From positions 124,001-188,000 of the forward strand of contig NZ_LMFO01000023.1 of NCBI RefSeq assembly GCF_001426865.1: 64,000 nt of DNA. Reading direction: 5' to 3'. Source of the stretch: Paenibacillus sp. Root52. GTDB taxonomy: Bacteria > Bacillota > Bacilli > Paenibacillales > Paenibacillaceae. Positions 53,740 through 64,000 of the stretch are shown here, piece after piece; position 1 is the first letter of the stretch, and every line of letters starts with the position of its first letter. Under the pieces are notes generated by a model. It saw nothing but the letters and a program-made list of their open reading frames with translations, was not told where the DNA came from and made no database searches. The translations under genes and the position numbers were made by a program.

Positions 53740-54825
53740 TTACGCCTGTTTCTGGATCGCTGCGACGATCAAGTCGCCCATCTCCGTTGTACTGATCGCT
53801 GTGCTCTTATCTACAGCAATATCGCTAGTACGATGTCCTGCGTTCAGTACATTCGATACAGCCGCTTCAATCGCGTCTGCTCCTTCAGCATATCCAAAGG
53901 TTGTACGGAACATCAGAGCAAGCGATAGAATCGTTGCAATTGGATTGGCCAAACCTTGACCGGCAATATCCGGTGCAGAACCGTGTACCGGCTCATACAG
54001 ACCAAAGCTGCCTTCTCCAAGAGATGCAGATGCGAGCATACCGATAGAGCCTGTCAGCATTGCTGCTTCATCACTCAAAATATCGCCAAACATATTTTCC
54101 GTTACGATCACGTCAAAGCTAGCTGGGCGACGAAGCAACTGCATTGCACAGTTGTCAACAAGTACATGTTCCACTTCAACGTCCGGATAATCCGGTGCTA
54201 CCCGGTTAACAACCTCACGCCAGAGGCGGGATGTTTCCAGTACGTTCGCTTTGTCTACAGAAGCGAGTTTTTTGCGACGGCCTTGAGCAATTTCAAATGC
54301 TTGACGAACGATGCGCTCCACTTCCGTAACATTGTATACGCAAGTGTCTACAGCTTCTTCACCTTGTGAGCCTTCACGTCTGAATTTCTCGCCGAAGTAA
54401 ATTCCGCCAGTCAACTCACGTACAACCATGAGATCCGTACCTTCCAGCACTTCCGGTTTCAGTGTGGATGCGTCTTTCAAGCAATCAAATACAACTGCCG
54501 GGCGTAGATTGGAGAAAAGTCCAAGCGCTTTACGAATACCAAGCAGGCCAGTTTCAGGACGCAACTCCTTGCTATTATTATCCCATTTAGGACCGCCTAC
54601 AGCTCCAAGCAGTACTGCGTCAGCACTTTTACATACCGTCAATGTTTCTTCAGGAAGCGGTGTACCCTTCTCATCGATGGCAATTCCGCCAAACAAAGCA
54701 TGTTCTGTTTCAAAACGATAACCGAATACTTCTTCTGTGCGTTTAAGTACTTTTTCAGCCTCAGCTACGACTTCTGGTCCGATTCCATCTCCAGCAATGA
54801 CTGCAATTTTTTTTACTTCTGCCAT
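53740..54825 (-). CDS. leuB: 3-isopropylmalate dehydrogenase
   Basis: 361 residues; AAGGAG before the ATG. Isocitrate/isopropylmalate dehydrogenase fold with [13 protein letters not shown] at the start, [15 protein letters not shown], and the NAD/metal stretch [17 protein letters not shown]. It oxidatively decarboxylates 3-isopropylmalate to 2-oxoisocaproate in leucine synthesis. Here it is separated from leuA by a divergently placed aldo/keto reductase gene, and leuC/leuD are not in the window, unlike the single ilv-leu operon of B. subtilis. Confidence 0.95.
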   Translation of the reverse strand: MAEVKKIAVIAGDGIGPEVVAEAEKVLKRTEEVFGYRFETEHALFGGIAIDEKGTPLPEETLTVCKSADAVLLGAVGGPKWDNNSKELRPETGLLGIRKALGLFSNLRPAVVFDCLKDASTLKPEVLEGTDLMVVRELTGGIYFGEKFRREGSQGEEAVDTCVYNVTEVERIVRQAFEIAQGRRKKLASVDKANVLETSRLWREVVNRVAPDYPDVEVEHVLVDNCAMQLLRRPASFDVIVTENMFGDILSDEAAMLTGSIGMLASASLGEGSFGLYEPVHGSAPDIAGQGLANPIATILSLALMFRTTFGYAEGADAIEAAVSNVLNAGHRTSDIAVDKSTAISTTEMGDLIVAAIQKQA

Positions 54826-54988
54826 GGTTGTCCACTCCTTGTATCAATTCATTATAACTATTCACGAAGTAACGCTCTCATATTAACTCTCTCTTTTGTA
54901 TCATATTTTGAGGTCATTTGACCAAGATATACAATCTATGACTTTAATAGATTTTACCTATAAGCAGTTCAATCTTAACGTATATAAG

Positions 54989-55017
54989 TTGTTCCGCTTC
55001 TCTCCATAAGGTAAAAT
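54989..55017 (+). promoter_or_regulatory. Promoter of the aldo/keto reductase gene
   Basis: TTGTTC and TAAAAT with a 17-base spacer, 42 bases before the start codon. Confidence 0.6.
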
Positions 55018-55058
55018 ATAGCTGAATTCAAATCAGGTACGCAGGAGGGATAATCACC

Positions 55059-56039
55059 ATGCAATATTCGTATTTGGGTAAATCCGGTCTCAAGGTTAGT
55101 CGTATTTGTCTTGGTACCATGAATTTTGGACCCATCACAGACGAGAAAGAAGCCTTTCGCATTATGGATGCCGCGCTGGATGCAGGAGTGAATTTTTTTG
55201 ATACCGCTAACATTTATGGCTGGCGTGAGAATTCAGGTCTGACAGAAGAGATTATTGGCCGTTGGTTCAGCCAAGGTGGCGGCAGACGTGAAAAAGTTGT
55301 ACTTGCAACCAAAGTCTACGGCTCCATGCATGACGAGAACGACGGTCCTAACAATGAGGCTGGGCTATCCGCATATAAAATTAGACGTCACCTGGAAGGT
55401 TCCCTGCGCCGCCTGCAAACAGATCACATTGAACTGTATCAGATGCACCATGTTGATCCTGTTGTTACCTGGGACGAGCTATGGCATGCGTTTGAGAACG
55501 CAGTGCATCAGGGGAAAATTGGCTATGTAGGTTCAAGTAACTTTGCGGCTTGGCAGATTGCCATTGCACAGAGTGAAGCTAAAAACCGCCATTTCCTTGG
55601 TCTCGTTTCTGAACAGCATAAGTATAGCCTCAATTGTCGTTTACCTGAGCTCGAGGTTCTTCCAGCCGCCAAAGAATTAGGTTTAGGCGTAATTCCATGG
55701 AGTCCTCTGGATGGTGGACTATTGGGACGTAATGCTCTCCAGAAGCTTGAAGGAACGCGCAGTGGCGGAATATCTGAACGGATCGAACATCAGCAATCCC
55801 AACTGGAGCAATTTGCGGCATTATGTCGTGAACTTGGTGAGCCACAGGATACAGTAGCCCTTGCCTGGGTAGCTGCGAATCCAGCAGTTACAGCACCTAT
55901 TATCGGCCCACGTACACTCGAGCAGTTTGAGACTTCGCTCAAATGTCTGGAAGTTACGCTAGACGAGGAAGTTCTTAAGCGCTTAGATGAGATTTTCCCA
56001 GGCCCTGGTGGACATGCCCCGAACGCTTATGCTTGGTAA
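55059..56039 (+). CDS. Aldo/keto reductase (AKR, YghZ/Tas-like)
   Basis: 326 residues; AGGAGGG nine bases before the ATG. Catalytic D and Y in VNFFDTANIYGW, K in LATKVYGS and H in LYQMHHVDP. NADPH-binding IIGPRTLEQFE near the C-terminus. Probably a general NADPH-dependent aldehyde or ketone reductase. It is inserted, on the opposite strand, between leuA and leuB. Confidence 0.87.
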   Translation: MQYSYLGKSGLKVSRICLGTMNFGPITDEKEAFRIMDAALDAGVNFFDTANIYGWRENSGLTEEIIGRWFSQGGGRREKVVLATKVYGSMHDENDGPNNEAGLSAYKIRRHLEGSLRRLQTDHIELYQMHHVDPVVTWDELWHAFENAVHQGKIGYVGSSNFAAWQIAIAQSEAKNRHFLGLVSEQHKYSLNCRLPELEVLPAAKELGLGVIPWSPLDGGLLGRNALQKLEGTRSGGISERIEHQQSQLEQFAALCRELGEPQDTVALAWVAANPAVTAPIIGPRTLEQFETSLKCLEVTLDEEVLKRLDEIFPGPGGHAPNAYAW

Positions 56040-56127
56040 TATTTGAATGAACTTGATATCGTACTTTATATCTGAATGAACCAGCAGTTGTACCGTCTTA
56101 TTTATGCTGTGAGATAAAATCATAGGA

Positions 56128-56177
56128 TAGCCAAAAAGTCTGACCCTTGTAACAGTAAGGAGGTCAGACTTTTCTGG
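56128..56177 (+). terminator. Terminator after the aldo/keto reductase gene
   Basis: AAAAGTCTGACC/GGTCAGACTTTT perfect 12-bp stem, T run included in the 3' arm; works on both strands and also lies after leuA. Confidence 0.8.
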
Positions 56178-56262
56178 TTTCATCAACCTATGATTCTCTG
56201 TGACTGCACGTTAGCCCAGACATTACATAGCGATTTCGCTCAATGCTGGCTGCACAAGTATA

Positions 56263-57804
56263 TTACAGATTCACATTTACTCGGTTCGTGTATGTTTTTC
56301 GTTTCTCGATCAATTGGTTCACACCATCGACATAGGCACGCGCACTTGCACCCAAAATGTCAGTGCTTACCCCACGTCCCTGTACAGACACTTCATTTTG
56401 GGTAAGAACAACATGAACTTCACCCAATGCATCCTTACCATGTGTAACGGATTTGATCGAATAATCGGATAAAGTTACCTCTTCCCCACTAACCAGATCA
56501 ATAGCATTGTAGATCGCATCCACAGATCCATTTCCTTCAGCCTGCTGTTCGATCGTCTTACCGTCGAGGGTTGTGATGCGAACTTTCGCTGTCGGAACAG
56601 ATTCATCTCCGTATGTTACAAAGATGGATTCCAGTTTATACACCTCAGGTGCATCCTGCAATTTCTCTTCAATCAGAGCCAGTAGATCTTCATCCGTAAC
56701 TTCTTTTTTCTTATCTGCAAGATCTTTGAATTGGCCAAATGCGCGATTCAGCGCTTCTTCCTCCAACTCATAGCCTAGCTCGATCAAACGTTCACGGAAA
56801 GCATGACGTCCGGAATGTTTACCCAGTACAAGTTTACTTTCCTTCAGACCAATAGTCTCTGGTGTCATAATCTCATACGTAGTTTTCTCTTTCAACATGC
56901 CATCCTGGTGGATTCCGGATTCATGTGCGAATGCATTAGCACCAACAATCGCTTTATTTCCAGGCACAACCATACCCGTCAAGCGGCTCACGAGACGACT
57001 AGTCCGTGCAATTTCAGAAAGTTGAAGTGATGTTTTGGCTTGGAAAAACTCTTGGCGAGTCTCCAGTGCCATCGCAATCTCTTCGATTGCTGTATTGCCC
57101 GCACGTTCACCGATTCCGTTAATTGTTCCTTCAATCTGGTCAGCACCATTCAGGATCGCGGCAAGCGTATTTGCTGTAGCCATTCCCAGGTCATTGTGGC
57201 AATGAGCACTTAGCTGTACTTTTTCGATCCCATGTACATTCTCTTTGAGATGTTTGAAAATGTTACCGTACTCATAGGGGCTCAGATAACCGACTGTATC
57301 TGGAATATTAACAACGGATGCGCCTTCCTCAACTGCCATATTCACCATTTCTACAAGGAAATCATACTCTGTACGTCCTGCATCCTCCAGAGAGAATTCA
57401 ATTTTAGAGAACGTTTTCTTTGCATAACGAATTGCAGAACGAGCCGTATCAAGCACCTGCGCTTTGTCCATACGCAGTTTATGTTGACGGTGAATCGGTG
57501 ACGTCGCCAAAAAAACGTGAATACACGGATCCTGTGCACCTTTCAGAGCTTCTTTTACAGCATCAATATCTTGTTCTCTCGAACGAGAAAGGCCAATTAC
57601 TGTAATATCTTTCACCGCTTTGGCTACCGCGTTCACTGCTGCCAGATCCCCTGGAGAAGCTGCTGGAAAACCCGCTTCCATCCGGTCAATACCAAGCCGC
57701 TCCAGCTGGTGTGCAATCTCTACCTTTTCACGAGTGTTTAGGTTAACTCCCGGAGATTGTTCTCCATCACGCAGCGTTGTGTCAAATACATAGATTTTAC
57801 GCAC
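56263..57804 (-). CDS. leuA: 2-isopropylmalate synthase
   Basis: 513 residues from the GTG at 57804, with AAGGAGG eight bases before; the frame's first GTG three codons earlier overlaps that site. Catalytic [12 protein letters not shown] at the N-terminus, metal-binding [14 protein letters not shown], and [13 protein letters not shown]. The C-terminal 120 residues form the leucine-sensing allosteric domain. It condenses 2-oxoisovalerate with acetyl-CoA, the first step of leucine synthesis. Last gene of the ilvB-ilvN-ilvC-leuA unit. Confidence 0.96.
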   Translation of the reverse strand: MRKIYVFDTTLRDGEQSPGVNLNTREKVEIAHQLERLGIDRMEAGFPAASPGDLAAVNAVAKAVKDITVIGLSRSREQDIDAVKEALKGAQDPCIHVFLATSPIHRQHKLRMDKAQVLDTARSAIRYAKKTFSKIEFSLEDAGRTEYDFLVEMVNMAVEEGASVVNIPDTVGYLSPYEYGNIFKHLKENVHGIEKVQLSAHCHNDLGMATANTLAAILNGADQIEGTINGIGERAGNTAIEEIAMALETRQEFFQAKTSLQLSEIARTSRLVSRLTGMVVPGNKAIVGANAFAHESGIHQDGMLKEKTTYEIMTPETIGLKESKLVLGKHSGRHAFRERLIELGYELEEEALNRAFGQFKDLADKKKEVTDEDLLALIEEKLQDAPEVYKLESIFVTYGDESVPTAKVRITTLDGKTIEQQAEGNGSVDAIYNAIDLVSGEEVTLSDYSIKSVTHGKDALGEVHVVLTQNEVSVQGRGVSTDILGASARAYVDGVNQLIEKRKTYTNRVNVNL

Positions 57805-57906
57805 GCTTCGCACCTCCTTGACTTGATAATTATTCAGGCAAGTGGGTTCATTTCATTACCGTCGTTAATAGACGACAACATTTACCTCTTGCCTCTTTAA
57901 ACCAGT

Positions 57907-57939
57907 AATAGCGGCTCACGCATAAGCACGGCCGCTATT
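57907..57939 (-). promoter_or_regulatory. Hairpin between ilvC and leuA
   Basis: Perfect 9-bp stem AATAGCGGC/GCCGCTATT without a following T run, so not a normal terminator. It may protect the 3' end of a processed ilvC mRNA segment (inference). Confidence 0.5.
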
Positions 57940-57983
57940 TCCAGTTGAAACTGTGAATTGCTATAATTCCTTAAACGAAATGC

Positions 57984-59113
<1,130 letters not shown>

Positions 59114-59211
59114 GTATTTCTCTTTTCAAGCGTTACATCACTAAAATGTTAAATTGCAGGCAGTGCCAAAATTCGTGTTGCTCTACATTTTCAAAGAAAA
59201 TTCATAATGAT

Positions 59212-59694
59212 TTATGCGTTTCCTCTTACCAATGCCGTTACACCTGTACGAGAGAGTTCGCGAATACCGTATGGTTTGAGTAACTCTATCATAGCATCAA
59301 TTTTGTCAGTATCTCCTACAACCTGTACCATCAGGCTACCAGGTCCGATATCAACAACAGCTGCTCTAAAAGTCTCGACAACACCCATAATCTCAGGTCG
59401 TTCGGAAGGTTCTGCTTTCACCTTAATTAGTGCAAGCTCACGAGCAACCATAGGTTTCAAACTGAAATCGACAACTTTGATGACATCAATGATTTTGTAC
59501 AATTGTTTCTCAATTTGTTCCAATGTTTTATCATCACCGGTAGTGACAATGACCATCCGGGACAAACCCGGCTCTTCCGATTGCCCCACCGTAATACTCT
59601 CAATGTTGTAACCGCGTCGACCGAACAAACCCGATACCCGCTGAAGGACGCCCGGCTGATCGTTGACCAAAATCGAAATTGTATGTCTAATCAT
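59212..59694 (-). CDS. ilvN: Acetolactate synthase small subunit
   Basis: 160 residues, a normal length. N-terminal ACT domain (HTISILVNDQPGVLQRVSGLF, in two parts; RRGYNIESITVG) and the C-terminal regulatory part (ALVRGNA end). It controls IlvB activity and gives valine feedback inhibition. Its ATG overlaps the ilvB stop (ATGA). Confidence 0.96.
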   Translation of the reverse strand: MIRHTISILVNDQPGVLQRVSGLFGRRGYNIESITVGQSEEPGLSRMVIVTTGDDKTLEQIEKQLYKIIDVIKVVDFSLKPMVARELALIKVKAEPSERPEIMGVVETFRAAVVDIGPGSLMVQVVGDTDKIDAMIELLKPYGIRELSRTGVTALVRGNA

Positions 59695-61442
59695 TTCTCA
59701 GCATCCCCCATCAGCATTTGATCGATTGTCGCTCCTTGTGGAACCATTGGATATACGTTTTCTTCCTTGCGTACAACAAACTCTACAACGACTGGTCCCG
59801 GTGTGTCCAGTGCTTCTTGCCAAGCTCGCTCCGCTTCTTCCTTGTTCGTAGCGCGCAAGCCTTTAACACCATAGGCTTCTGCCAATTTAACAAAATCAGG
59901 GCTGCCCGCCAAATCAATGTGACTATAGCGATTCTCATAGATGATTTCCTGCCATTGACGTACCATTCCAAGTACTTGGTTGTTAATAATAACAATTTTC
60001 ACTGGAATGTTGTTAATTGCACAGATTGCAAGCTCTTGAGAACACATCTGCATACCACCATCACCGTTAATGGAGATAACCAGTCTGTCAGGATTCGCCA
60101 TTTGAGCACCGATTGCTGAAGGGAATCCGAAGCCCATTGTTCCCAAACCACCTGAGGTTACCCAAGAACGCGGCTGATTGAATTTGTAATATTGAGCTGC
60201 CCACATCTGATGCTGTCCAACATCCGTCGTTACAATTGCCTCGCCTTTCGTTGTATCGTTTAACAACTCTACAACCCATTGCGGTTTCAATTCTTCATCG
60301 GAATCAGTGTAGCTGTAAGGCTTCTCTTGTTTCCATTGCTTGATCTGATCTCTCCATGCATCCGCACGCTCTGCACGTTGCACTTCTTTATTCGCAATTT
60401 CCAGCACAGTCTTCACATCACCAACAATTGGAATATCTGTTGCAATGTTTTTACCGATTTCGGCTGGATCGATATCGATGTGTACAATTTTGGCATGTGG
60501 CGCAAAACCGTCCAGTTTACCCGTTACCCGGTCATCGAAACGTGCTCCGATATTGATTAACAAATCTGATTGTTGAATAGCTAGATTCGAAGTATACGTA
60601 CCATGCATACCTGGCATCCCTGTCCACAATTCGTGTCCACTTGGGAATGCGCCTAAGCCAAGCAAAGTTGTTGTAATTGGAATACCTGTCTTCTCAACGA
60701 ATTCGAAGAGTGCTTCGTGTCCACCAGAGTAAACAACGCCACCACCTGCGAGAATCATTGGACGCTCTGCCTCTTGAATAGCTTGTGCCAAGCGATCAAC
60801 TTGCAGTTTGTTCGGTACAGTACGAGGATTATACCCTCTAAGCACAACAGGCTCAGTACTTGGCTCGAACAATGTTTTGTTAGCAGATACATCTTTCGGA
60901 ATGTCGATCAAAACCGGGCCTTTACGACCTGTATTAGCGATGTGGAATGCCTCGTGAATGACACGTGGTAGATCCTTAACATCTTTTACCAAGTAACTGT
61001 GTTTCGTAATTGGCATTGTAATACCCGTGATGTCTGCTTCTTGGAAAGCATCCGAGCCGATCAGGCTGGAGACAACGTTACCTGTAATCACAACGAGAGG
61101 AACTGAGTCCATATACGCTGTCGCGATTCCAGTAACCAGATTGGTTGCTCCTGGTCCGGAAGTGGCGATACATACGCCTACCTTACCACTCGCACGTGCA
61201 TATCCGTCAGCTGCATGAATGGCACCTTGTTCGTGACGAGTTAATACATGCTTGAAATCCTCGAAACCATACATTGCGTCATAGATATAAAGTACTGCAC
61301 CCCCAGGGTAACCGAAGACACAATCTACACCTTCCAGCAACAAGCTTCTCAGCAAAATCTCGGAACCGCTAATGACCTCCGGCTTCATCCATTTTTCACG
61401 TAATTCATCTGTTGACCGTACTTCTGGAATTTGAGCACCCAT
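59691..61442 (-). CDS. ilvB: Acetolactate synthase large subunit
   Basis: 583 residues; GAGGAGG before the ATG. ThDP enzyme: catalytic Glu in TRHEQGAIHAADGYAR, central FAD-binding domain, and the ThDP/Mg site INGDGGMQMCSQELA with INNQVLGMVRQWQ. It condenses two pyruvates, or pyruvate and 2-oxobutyrate. First gene of the ilv-leu unit, behind the T-box. Confidence 0.97.
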   Translation of the reverse strand: MGAQIPEVRSTDELREKWMKPEVISGSEILLRSLLLEGVDCVFGYPGGAVLYIYDAMYGFEDFKHVLTRHEQGAIHAADGYARASGKVGVCIATSGPGATNLVTGIATAYMDSVPLVVITGNVVSSLIGSDAFQEADITGITMPITKHSYLVKDVKDLPRVIHEAFHIANTGRKGPVLIDIPKDVSANKTLFEPSTEPVVLRGYNPRTVPNKLQVDRLAQAIQEAERPMILAGGGVVYSGGHEALFEFVEKTGIPITTTLLGLGAFPSGHELWTGMPGMHGTYTSNLAIQQSDLLINIGARFDDRVTGKLDGFAPHAKIVHIDIDPAEIGKNIATDIPIVGDVKTVLEIANKEVQRAERADAWRDQIKQWKQEKPYSYTDSDEELKPQWVVELLNDTTKGEAIVTTDVGQHQMWAAQYYKFNQPRSWVTSGGLGTMGFGFPSAIGAQMANPDRLVISINGDGGMQMCSQELAICAINNIPVKIVIINNQVLGMVRQWQEIIYENRYSHIDLAGSPDFVKLAEAYGVKGLRATNKEEAERAWQEALDTPGPVVVEFVVRKEENVYPMVPQGATIDQMLMGDAEK

Positions 61443-61490
61443 TAGTCATCCTCCTCTCGAAATTCACACCATTCTGACATTAGAAGTTAC

Positions 61491-61835
61491 AAAAAAAACC
61501 TTCCATCCCCTGCAAACAAGTTCATGCTTGCGAGGGACGAAAGGTTGTCGCTTCCGTGGTACCACCCAACTTTGTCCGAAATTTCGCAATAACGGACCTT
61601 ACCAGGTACAAAAAACAATAGTCCTAACGGACATATCCGTTATCTATACCTGTTGTCTGTAACGCAGACATACGATTTTCCCTAATAACCAGTTGGAGTG
61701 ACATCCAATGCTTTTCAGGAAAACAGCTCCGAGGTGAGCTCGTATATAAGGGATAATGGTGGTGGTTTCAGCAGATCCAGCCACTCTCTGAGCAAAAGAG
61801 CCCTTAAAACTTCGTCCTCTTCATAGCCGATGAAA
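61491..61835 (-). ncRNA. T-box leader of the ilv-leu operon
   Basis: Minus strand: stem I begins near GAAGAGGACGAAG (about 61825). The antiterminator core GGGTGGTACCACGG is at 61554-61567. The terminator ACCTTTCGTCCCTCGCAAGC, paired with TTTGCAGGGGATGGAAGGT, ends in eight T at 61491. The specifier is probably a branched-chain codon; ATC (Ile) and CTC (Leu) triplets both occur in the relevant part and I could not resolve which is used. Confidence 0.93.
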
Positions 61836-61858
61836 TATTCTCGTTAAATGTTAGGAAC

Positions 61859-61888
61859 ATTATATGATTCTACTGAGCGATAAGTCAA
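61859..61888 (-). promoter_or_regulatory. Promoter of the ilv-leu operon
   Basis: TTGACT and TATAAT (minus strand) with an 18-base spacer, about 30 bases before the T-box. The rest of the 61889-62040 gap shows nothing further; I saw no CodY box. Confidence 0.7.
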
Positions 61889-62040
61889 TACCTGTTTTTG
61901 ATAAAAATTTTAAACGCATACACTTTTCATCTTCAATGACTAATGTAACCTAAACCTACTACTCTCATTCAGTCACCTTTTATCTTACTACAGGCATAGG
62001 ATACACAAGCAGCATGACTGGTTAAGAGAGGAGGCTCTCT

Positions 62041-62487
62041 ATGGTAATTCGGCAACGCAAATCTAAGCTGGATGACACTGCCATTATGAGACTGATTGAT
62101 TCTCAACTTGTTCCCCTTTCTCATATGAGTGAAAGTGAAATCAATAAAATACGCAAAGAAATACCCCTGCGAATGAACAGGGGCATGACCTTTGTAGTCT
62201 CATCGGAGCCTGACCAAGAAGCGGTCGCATTCATCCATTTTCTTATGCATGGTGAACTTCTATACGTAGATATGATGGCCGTTACCACGAAAGAGCAGCG
62301 AAAGCGCTACGGACAGAGCTTGTTACTCAAAGCTGAGCAATTTGCCGCATCAAGAGGCTGCAAAAGATCCAAGGTTATGGTCGATGAAGGAAACATCAAA
62401 GGTCTACAATTTTATCAAAAAAATGGCTATAGTACGATTCGCTATATTATGATTAGCCGCTGCTACGAAATGGAAAAAAGAATCTGA
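62041..62487 (+). CDS. GNAT family N-acetyltransferase
   Basis: 148 residues; GAGAGGAGG six bases before the ATG. The acetyl-CoA pocket is TKEQRKRYGQSLLLKAE near residue 85 and the C-terminal GLQFYQKNGYSTI is the usual GNAT ending. Substrate unknown. Divergent from the ilv operon. Confidence 0.85.
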   Translation: MVIRQRKSKLDDTAIMRLIDSQLVPLSHMSESEINKIRKEIPLRMNRGMTFVVSSEPDQEAVAFIHFLMHGELLYVDMMAVTTKEQRKRYGQSLLLKAEQFAASRGCKRSKVMVDEGNIKGLQFYQKNGYSTIRYIMISRCYEMEKRI

Positions 62488-62509
62488 TCACACTAAAAAT
62501 GTGTAGTCC

Positions 62510-62890
62510 TCAAAAGAAACCTGGTGGACGTGGTCCTGGTCCATATGGTCCAAATCCAGAACCTGGTCCGTAGCCTGGACCACCACCATATCCTGGACCC
62601 GGTTTCGGACCTGGTCCGTAGCCAGGGCCGTACCCAGGACCATAACCGCCTCCGAAACCTGGGCCTGACCCGTAAGCATAAGGCAAAGTCGCGATGGCGA
62701 GCAGATCAAATAAAACAAGTGGCAGGATCGCCTTTGTACGTACTTTTTTCCCATCCATGCGCTTCAAAACCAATTTATTTCCCGACACTTTCAACAGCTT
62801 CCCAGTAACTCGAGTACCATCCTTTTTAACGGCAACAATATTTTTGCCTATGAATTTCATCGCCGCATGACGCGTAACATGTTGTTTCAT
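62510..62890 (-). CDS. Small protein with GYGPG-repeat tail
   Basis: 126 residues from the ATG at 62890 (GGAGGGG before it). Residues 1-60 look like a small beta-barrel (FIGKNIVAVKKDGTRVTGKL, KLVLKRMDGKKVRTKA), then a short hydrophobic segment (ILPLVLFDLLAIATLPYA) and a 55-residue tail of Gly, Pro and Tyr in repeated GPGYGPGYG-like units. Similar Gly/Pro/Tyr proteins in Bacillales are linked to spore surface layers, which would fit, but this is inference. Ends 23 bases from the convergent acetyltransferase gene. Confidence 0.72.
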   Translation of the reverse strand: MKQHVTRHAAMKFIGKNIVAVKKDGTRVTGKLLKVSGNKLVLKRMDGKKVRTKAILPLVLFDLLAIATLPYAYGSGPGFGGGYGPGYGPGYGPGPKPGPGYGGGPGYGPGSGFGPYGPGPRPPGFF

Positions 62891-63065
62891 ACTTTCCCCT
62901 CCTCCTCGCATCGTTCAGAACAGTGTATTCGTCCATGGCTCACTTCGCCTGTTTCTTTGTCCCTACCAGGAAATATGGGTATTATCAATAAACAAAATCT
63001 ACGATATTGTAGTCCTTGTATTAAAAAGATATTCACCACAATAAACTTTTCACGAGGAGCAATCA

Positions 63066-63283
63066 CTAGTGCTCGCTTCCACTGCGAAGGGATTTCGAGG
63101 AAAAGTCGTCGATGTCGCTGAATACAGTTATCACCCCGAACAACCGTTGGTCATTTTCTGAGAAAAAATAAATGTTACGAAAGTCTGTTGCAAGATCGAA
63201 CGAAAGCGGAAGCATTGGCCCAGGTCACCAAAATCTCCAATCAGACGACGGAGCCACTATTTGTCATTCATAAAGATGCGTGA
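63066..63283 (+). pseudogene. Frameshifted remnant of a small protein gene
   Basis: Two frames join after one shift near 63168: VLASTAKGFRGKVVDVAEYS in the first, KCYESLLQDRTKAEALAQV then PLFVIHKDA in the second. The end resembles DUF2188-type proteins (TKAEAL...FVIHK), with low certainty. No start with a ribosome site is seen. Decayed gene next to IS debris. Confidence 0.35.
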
Positions 63284-63285
63284 TC

Positions 63286-63574
63286 CATTCCGATCAAGGC
63301 TTTCATTATATGAATCCACAATTCCATCCTTAGTGAAGAACATGGGATTTAGTCAATCCATGTCACGTCAAGGAAACTGTTGGGATAATGCCCCTCAAGA
63401 ATCGTTCTTGAGGCATTTTAAGGATGAAACGAATATCAAAGAATGAGAAACATTTGAAGAATTAAAACGAGAAACTAAGATCATATGACGTAGTACAATC
63501 ATAATCGAGGGCAATTGAATTTGAAAAAGCTGCCGCCTGTAAAATACAGACAGCAGCTTCAACAGGTTCCCTAG
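63286..63574 (+). pseudogene. IS3-family transposase (orfB) C-terminal remnant
   Basis: Pieces of the DDE-type IS3 transposase in shifting frames: HSDQGFHYMNPQFHP with a stop, then LVKNMGFSQSMSRQGNCWDN followed by APQESFLRHFKDETNIKE and a stop, then YNHNRGQLNLKKLPPVKYRQ to a stop at 63574. The order and spacing are those of the last 95 residues of IS150/IS3-group transposases. At least two frameshifts and two internal stops make it inactive. No inverted repeats of a complete element are present. Confidence 0.88.
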
Positions 63575-63638
63575 TTTTTAGAAATGTCCTTTACAAAGGG
63601 TACACTTTAAAGATTGATCATGGTTTCTTTACTTTCAA

Positions 63639-64000
63639 TTAAAATAAAACATTTCCATTGTTGAATACAGTCCCCATATAACCAGTAGCAGCTGTAGCAC
63701 TTATTCCTAAGGTTATAGCTCCACCAATAGAGACACTTGCATTACCAGTGACTGATGTGATACCCGATTCTTTATAATATTTACCACTTACTTCATAGTG
63801 GATTTTATTTGCATGCTCTAAATTTACATATATGGTGCCAATAAAAGCATACGAAATTCTTTTAGAATTATGGTAGTAGATTGGATCTAAACTTGTATTG
63901 AGGATTTTTACAATACCACGGAAGCTACCACTTTCACTTGTTTCACAGTAAAAGTTTAAAGTCGGTTTATAGTCACTAAAATCATTCAATGTTTTAGTTA
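63639..64000 (-). CDS. Unknown protein, N-terminal part beyond the window
   Basis: The frame is open from the right window edge to a stop at 63639, about 120 codons. The visible part is polar and beta-rich with many Tyr and Ser (RISYAFIGTIYVNLEHANKI, HYEVSGKYYKESG), and a Gly/Ala-rich ending (SIGGAITLGISATAATGYMG) that could insert in a membrane. The region is clearly more AT-rich than the rest of the window and lies beside IS debris, suggesting recent transfer. No family recognised; a TTG at 63989 could be a start but has no clear ribosome site. Confidence 0.55.
   Translation of the reverse strand, partial: TKTLNDFSDYKPTLNFYCETSESGSFRGIVKILNTSLDPIYYHNSKRISYAFIGTIYVNLEHANKIHYEVSGKYYKESGITSVTGNASVSIGGAITLGISATAATGYMGTVFNNGNVLF

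Noticed and set aside
61443-62040. CodY operator at the ilv promoter
   Set aside because: No acceptable match to the AATTTTCWGAAAATT motif near the promoter; the leader is explained by the T-box.

Overview
The window reads as a contiguous piece of the chromosome of a spore-forming Firmicute, most likely Paenibacillus or a close relative. The signs are a YtxC-type sporulation protein, CotF-type coat proteins, a Spo0E-like phosphatase, MutS2, ZapA-pheT-pheS in one line, futalosine menaquinone synthesis (mqnC), S-box and T-box leaders, GTG and TTG starts with strong AGGAGG-type ribosome sites, and a perfect PerR box. Most genes lie on the minus strand. Assignments rest on motifs and gene order read by eye; no database was searched.

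Layout. 1-7.9 kb: the end-truncated ytxC gene, a small membrane protein, the khtT-khtU cation/proton antiporter pair, a YitT-type membrane protein, a sugar-type dehydrogenase pair (aldo/keto reductase and zinc alcohol dehydrogenase) and mqnC. 8.2-11.9 kb: a methionine operon (SAM riboswitch, metA, metI, metC). 12.0-13.3 kb: a CorA-type transporter behind a long, highly folded leader RNA that I cannot assign to a known family. 13.3-24.9 kb: housekeeping genes (HRDC protein, ROK sugar kinase, MOSC protein, phosphodiester glycosidase, 5'-3' exonuclease, Spx/ArsC-like protein, RluA pseudouridine synthase, PduO adenosyltransferase, DedA, a CobU-like protein, a lipoprotein, a Spo0E-like protein, an alaT/alaR-like pair). 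25-33.5 kb: coat proteins, an FAD oxidoreductase, an MFS protein, a four-gene run mutS2-DUF350-tiny membrane protein-zinc ribbon protein, a small membrane protein and a copper-site lipoprotein. 33.6-40.5 kb: a ZapA domain fused to a roughly 800-residue coiled coil, then pheT and pheS under a T-box. 40.6-43.1 kb: an ABC-F ATPase behind an attenuator-like leader, and tRNA-Gly(UCC). 43.3-52.5 kb: a GGDEF/EAL membrane protein, an aldolase-like protein, a MoxR-DUF58-DUF4129 operon, a PAS histidine kinase and a zinc-cysteine protein. 52.8-61.9 kb: a PerR-box peroxiredoxin, leuB, an aldo/keto reductase, and the T-box-controlled ilvB-ilvN-ilvC-leuA operon. 62-64 kb: an acetyltransferase, a GYGPG-repeat protein, decayed IS3 and other gene debris, and an AT-rich unknown gene cut by the window edge.

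Working together: the sulfur operon makes methionine by the acetyl-homoserine route (MetA carries Glu111) and is switched by SAM. The ilv-leu genes make branched-chain amino acids and are switched by uncharged tRNA. pheST is likewise under a T-box. RNA-level control is therefore the theme of this window. The least explained elements are RNA leaders or hairpins (before corA, before the ABC-F gene, and around ilvC) and a small dispersed palindromic repeat seen three times.
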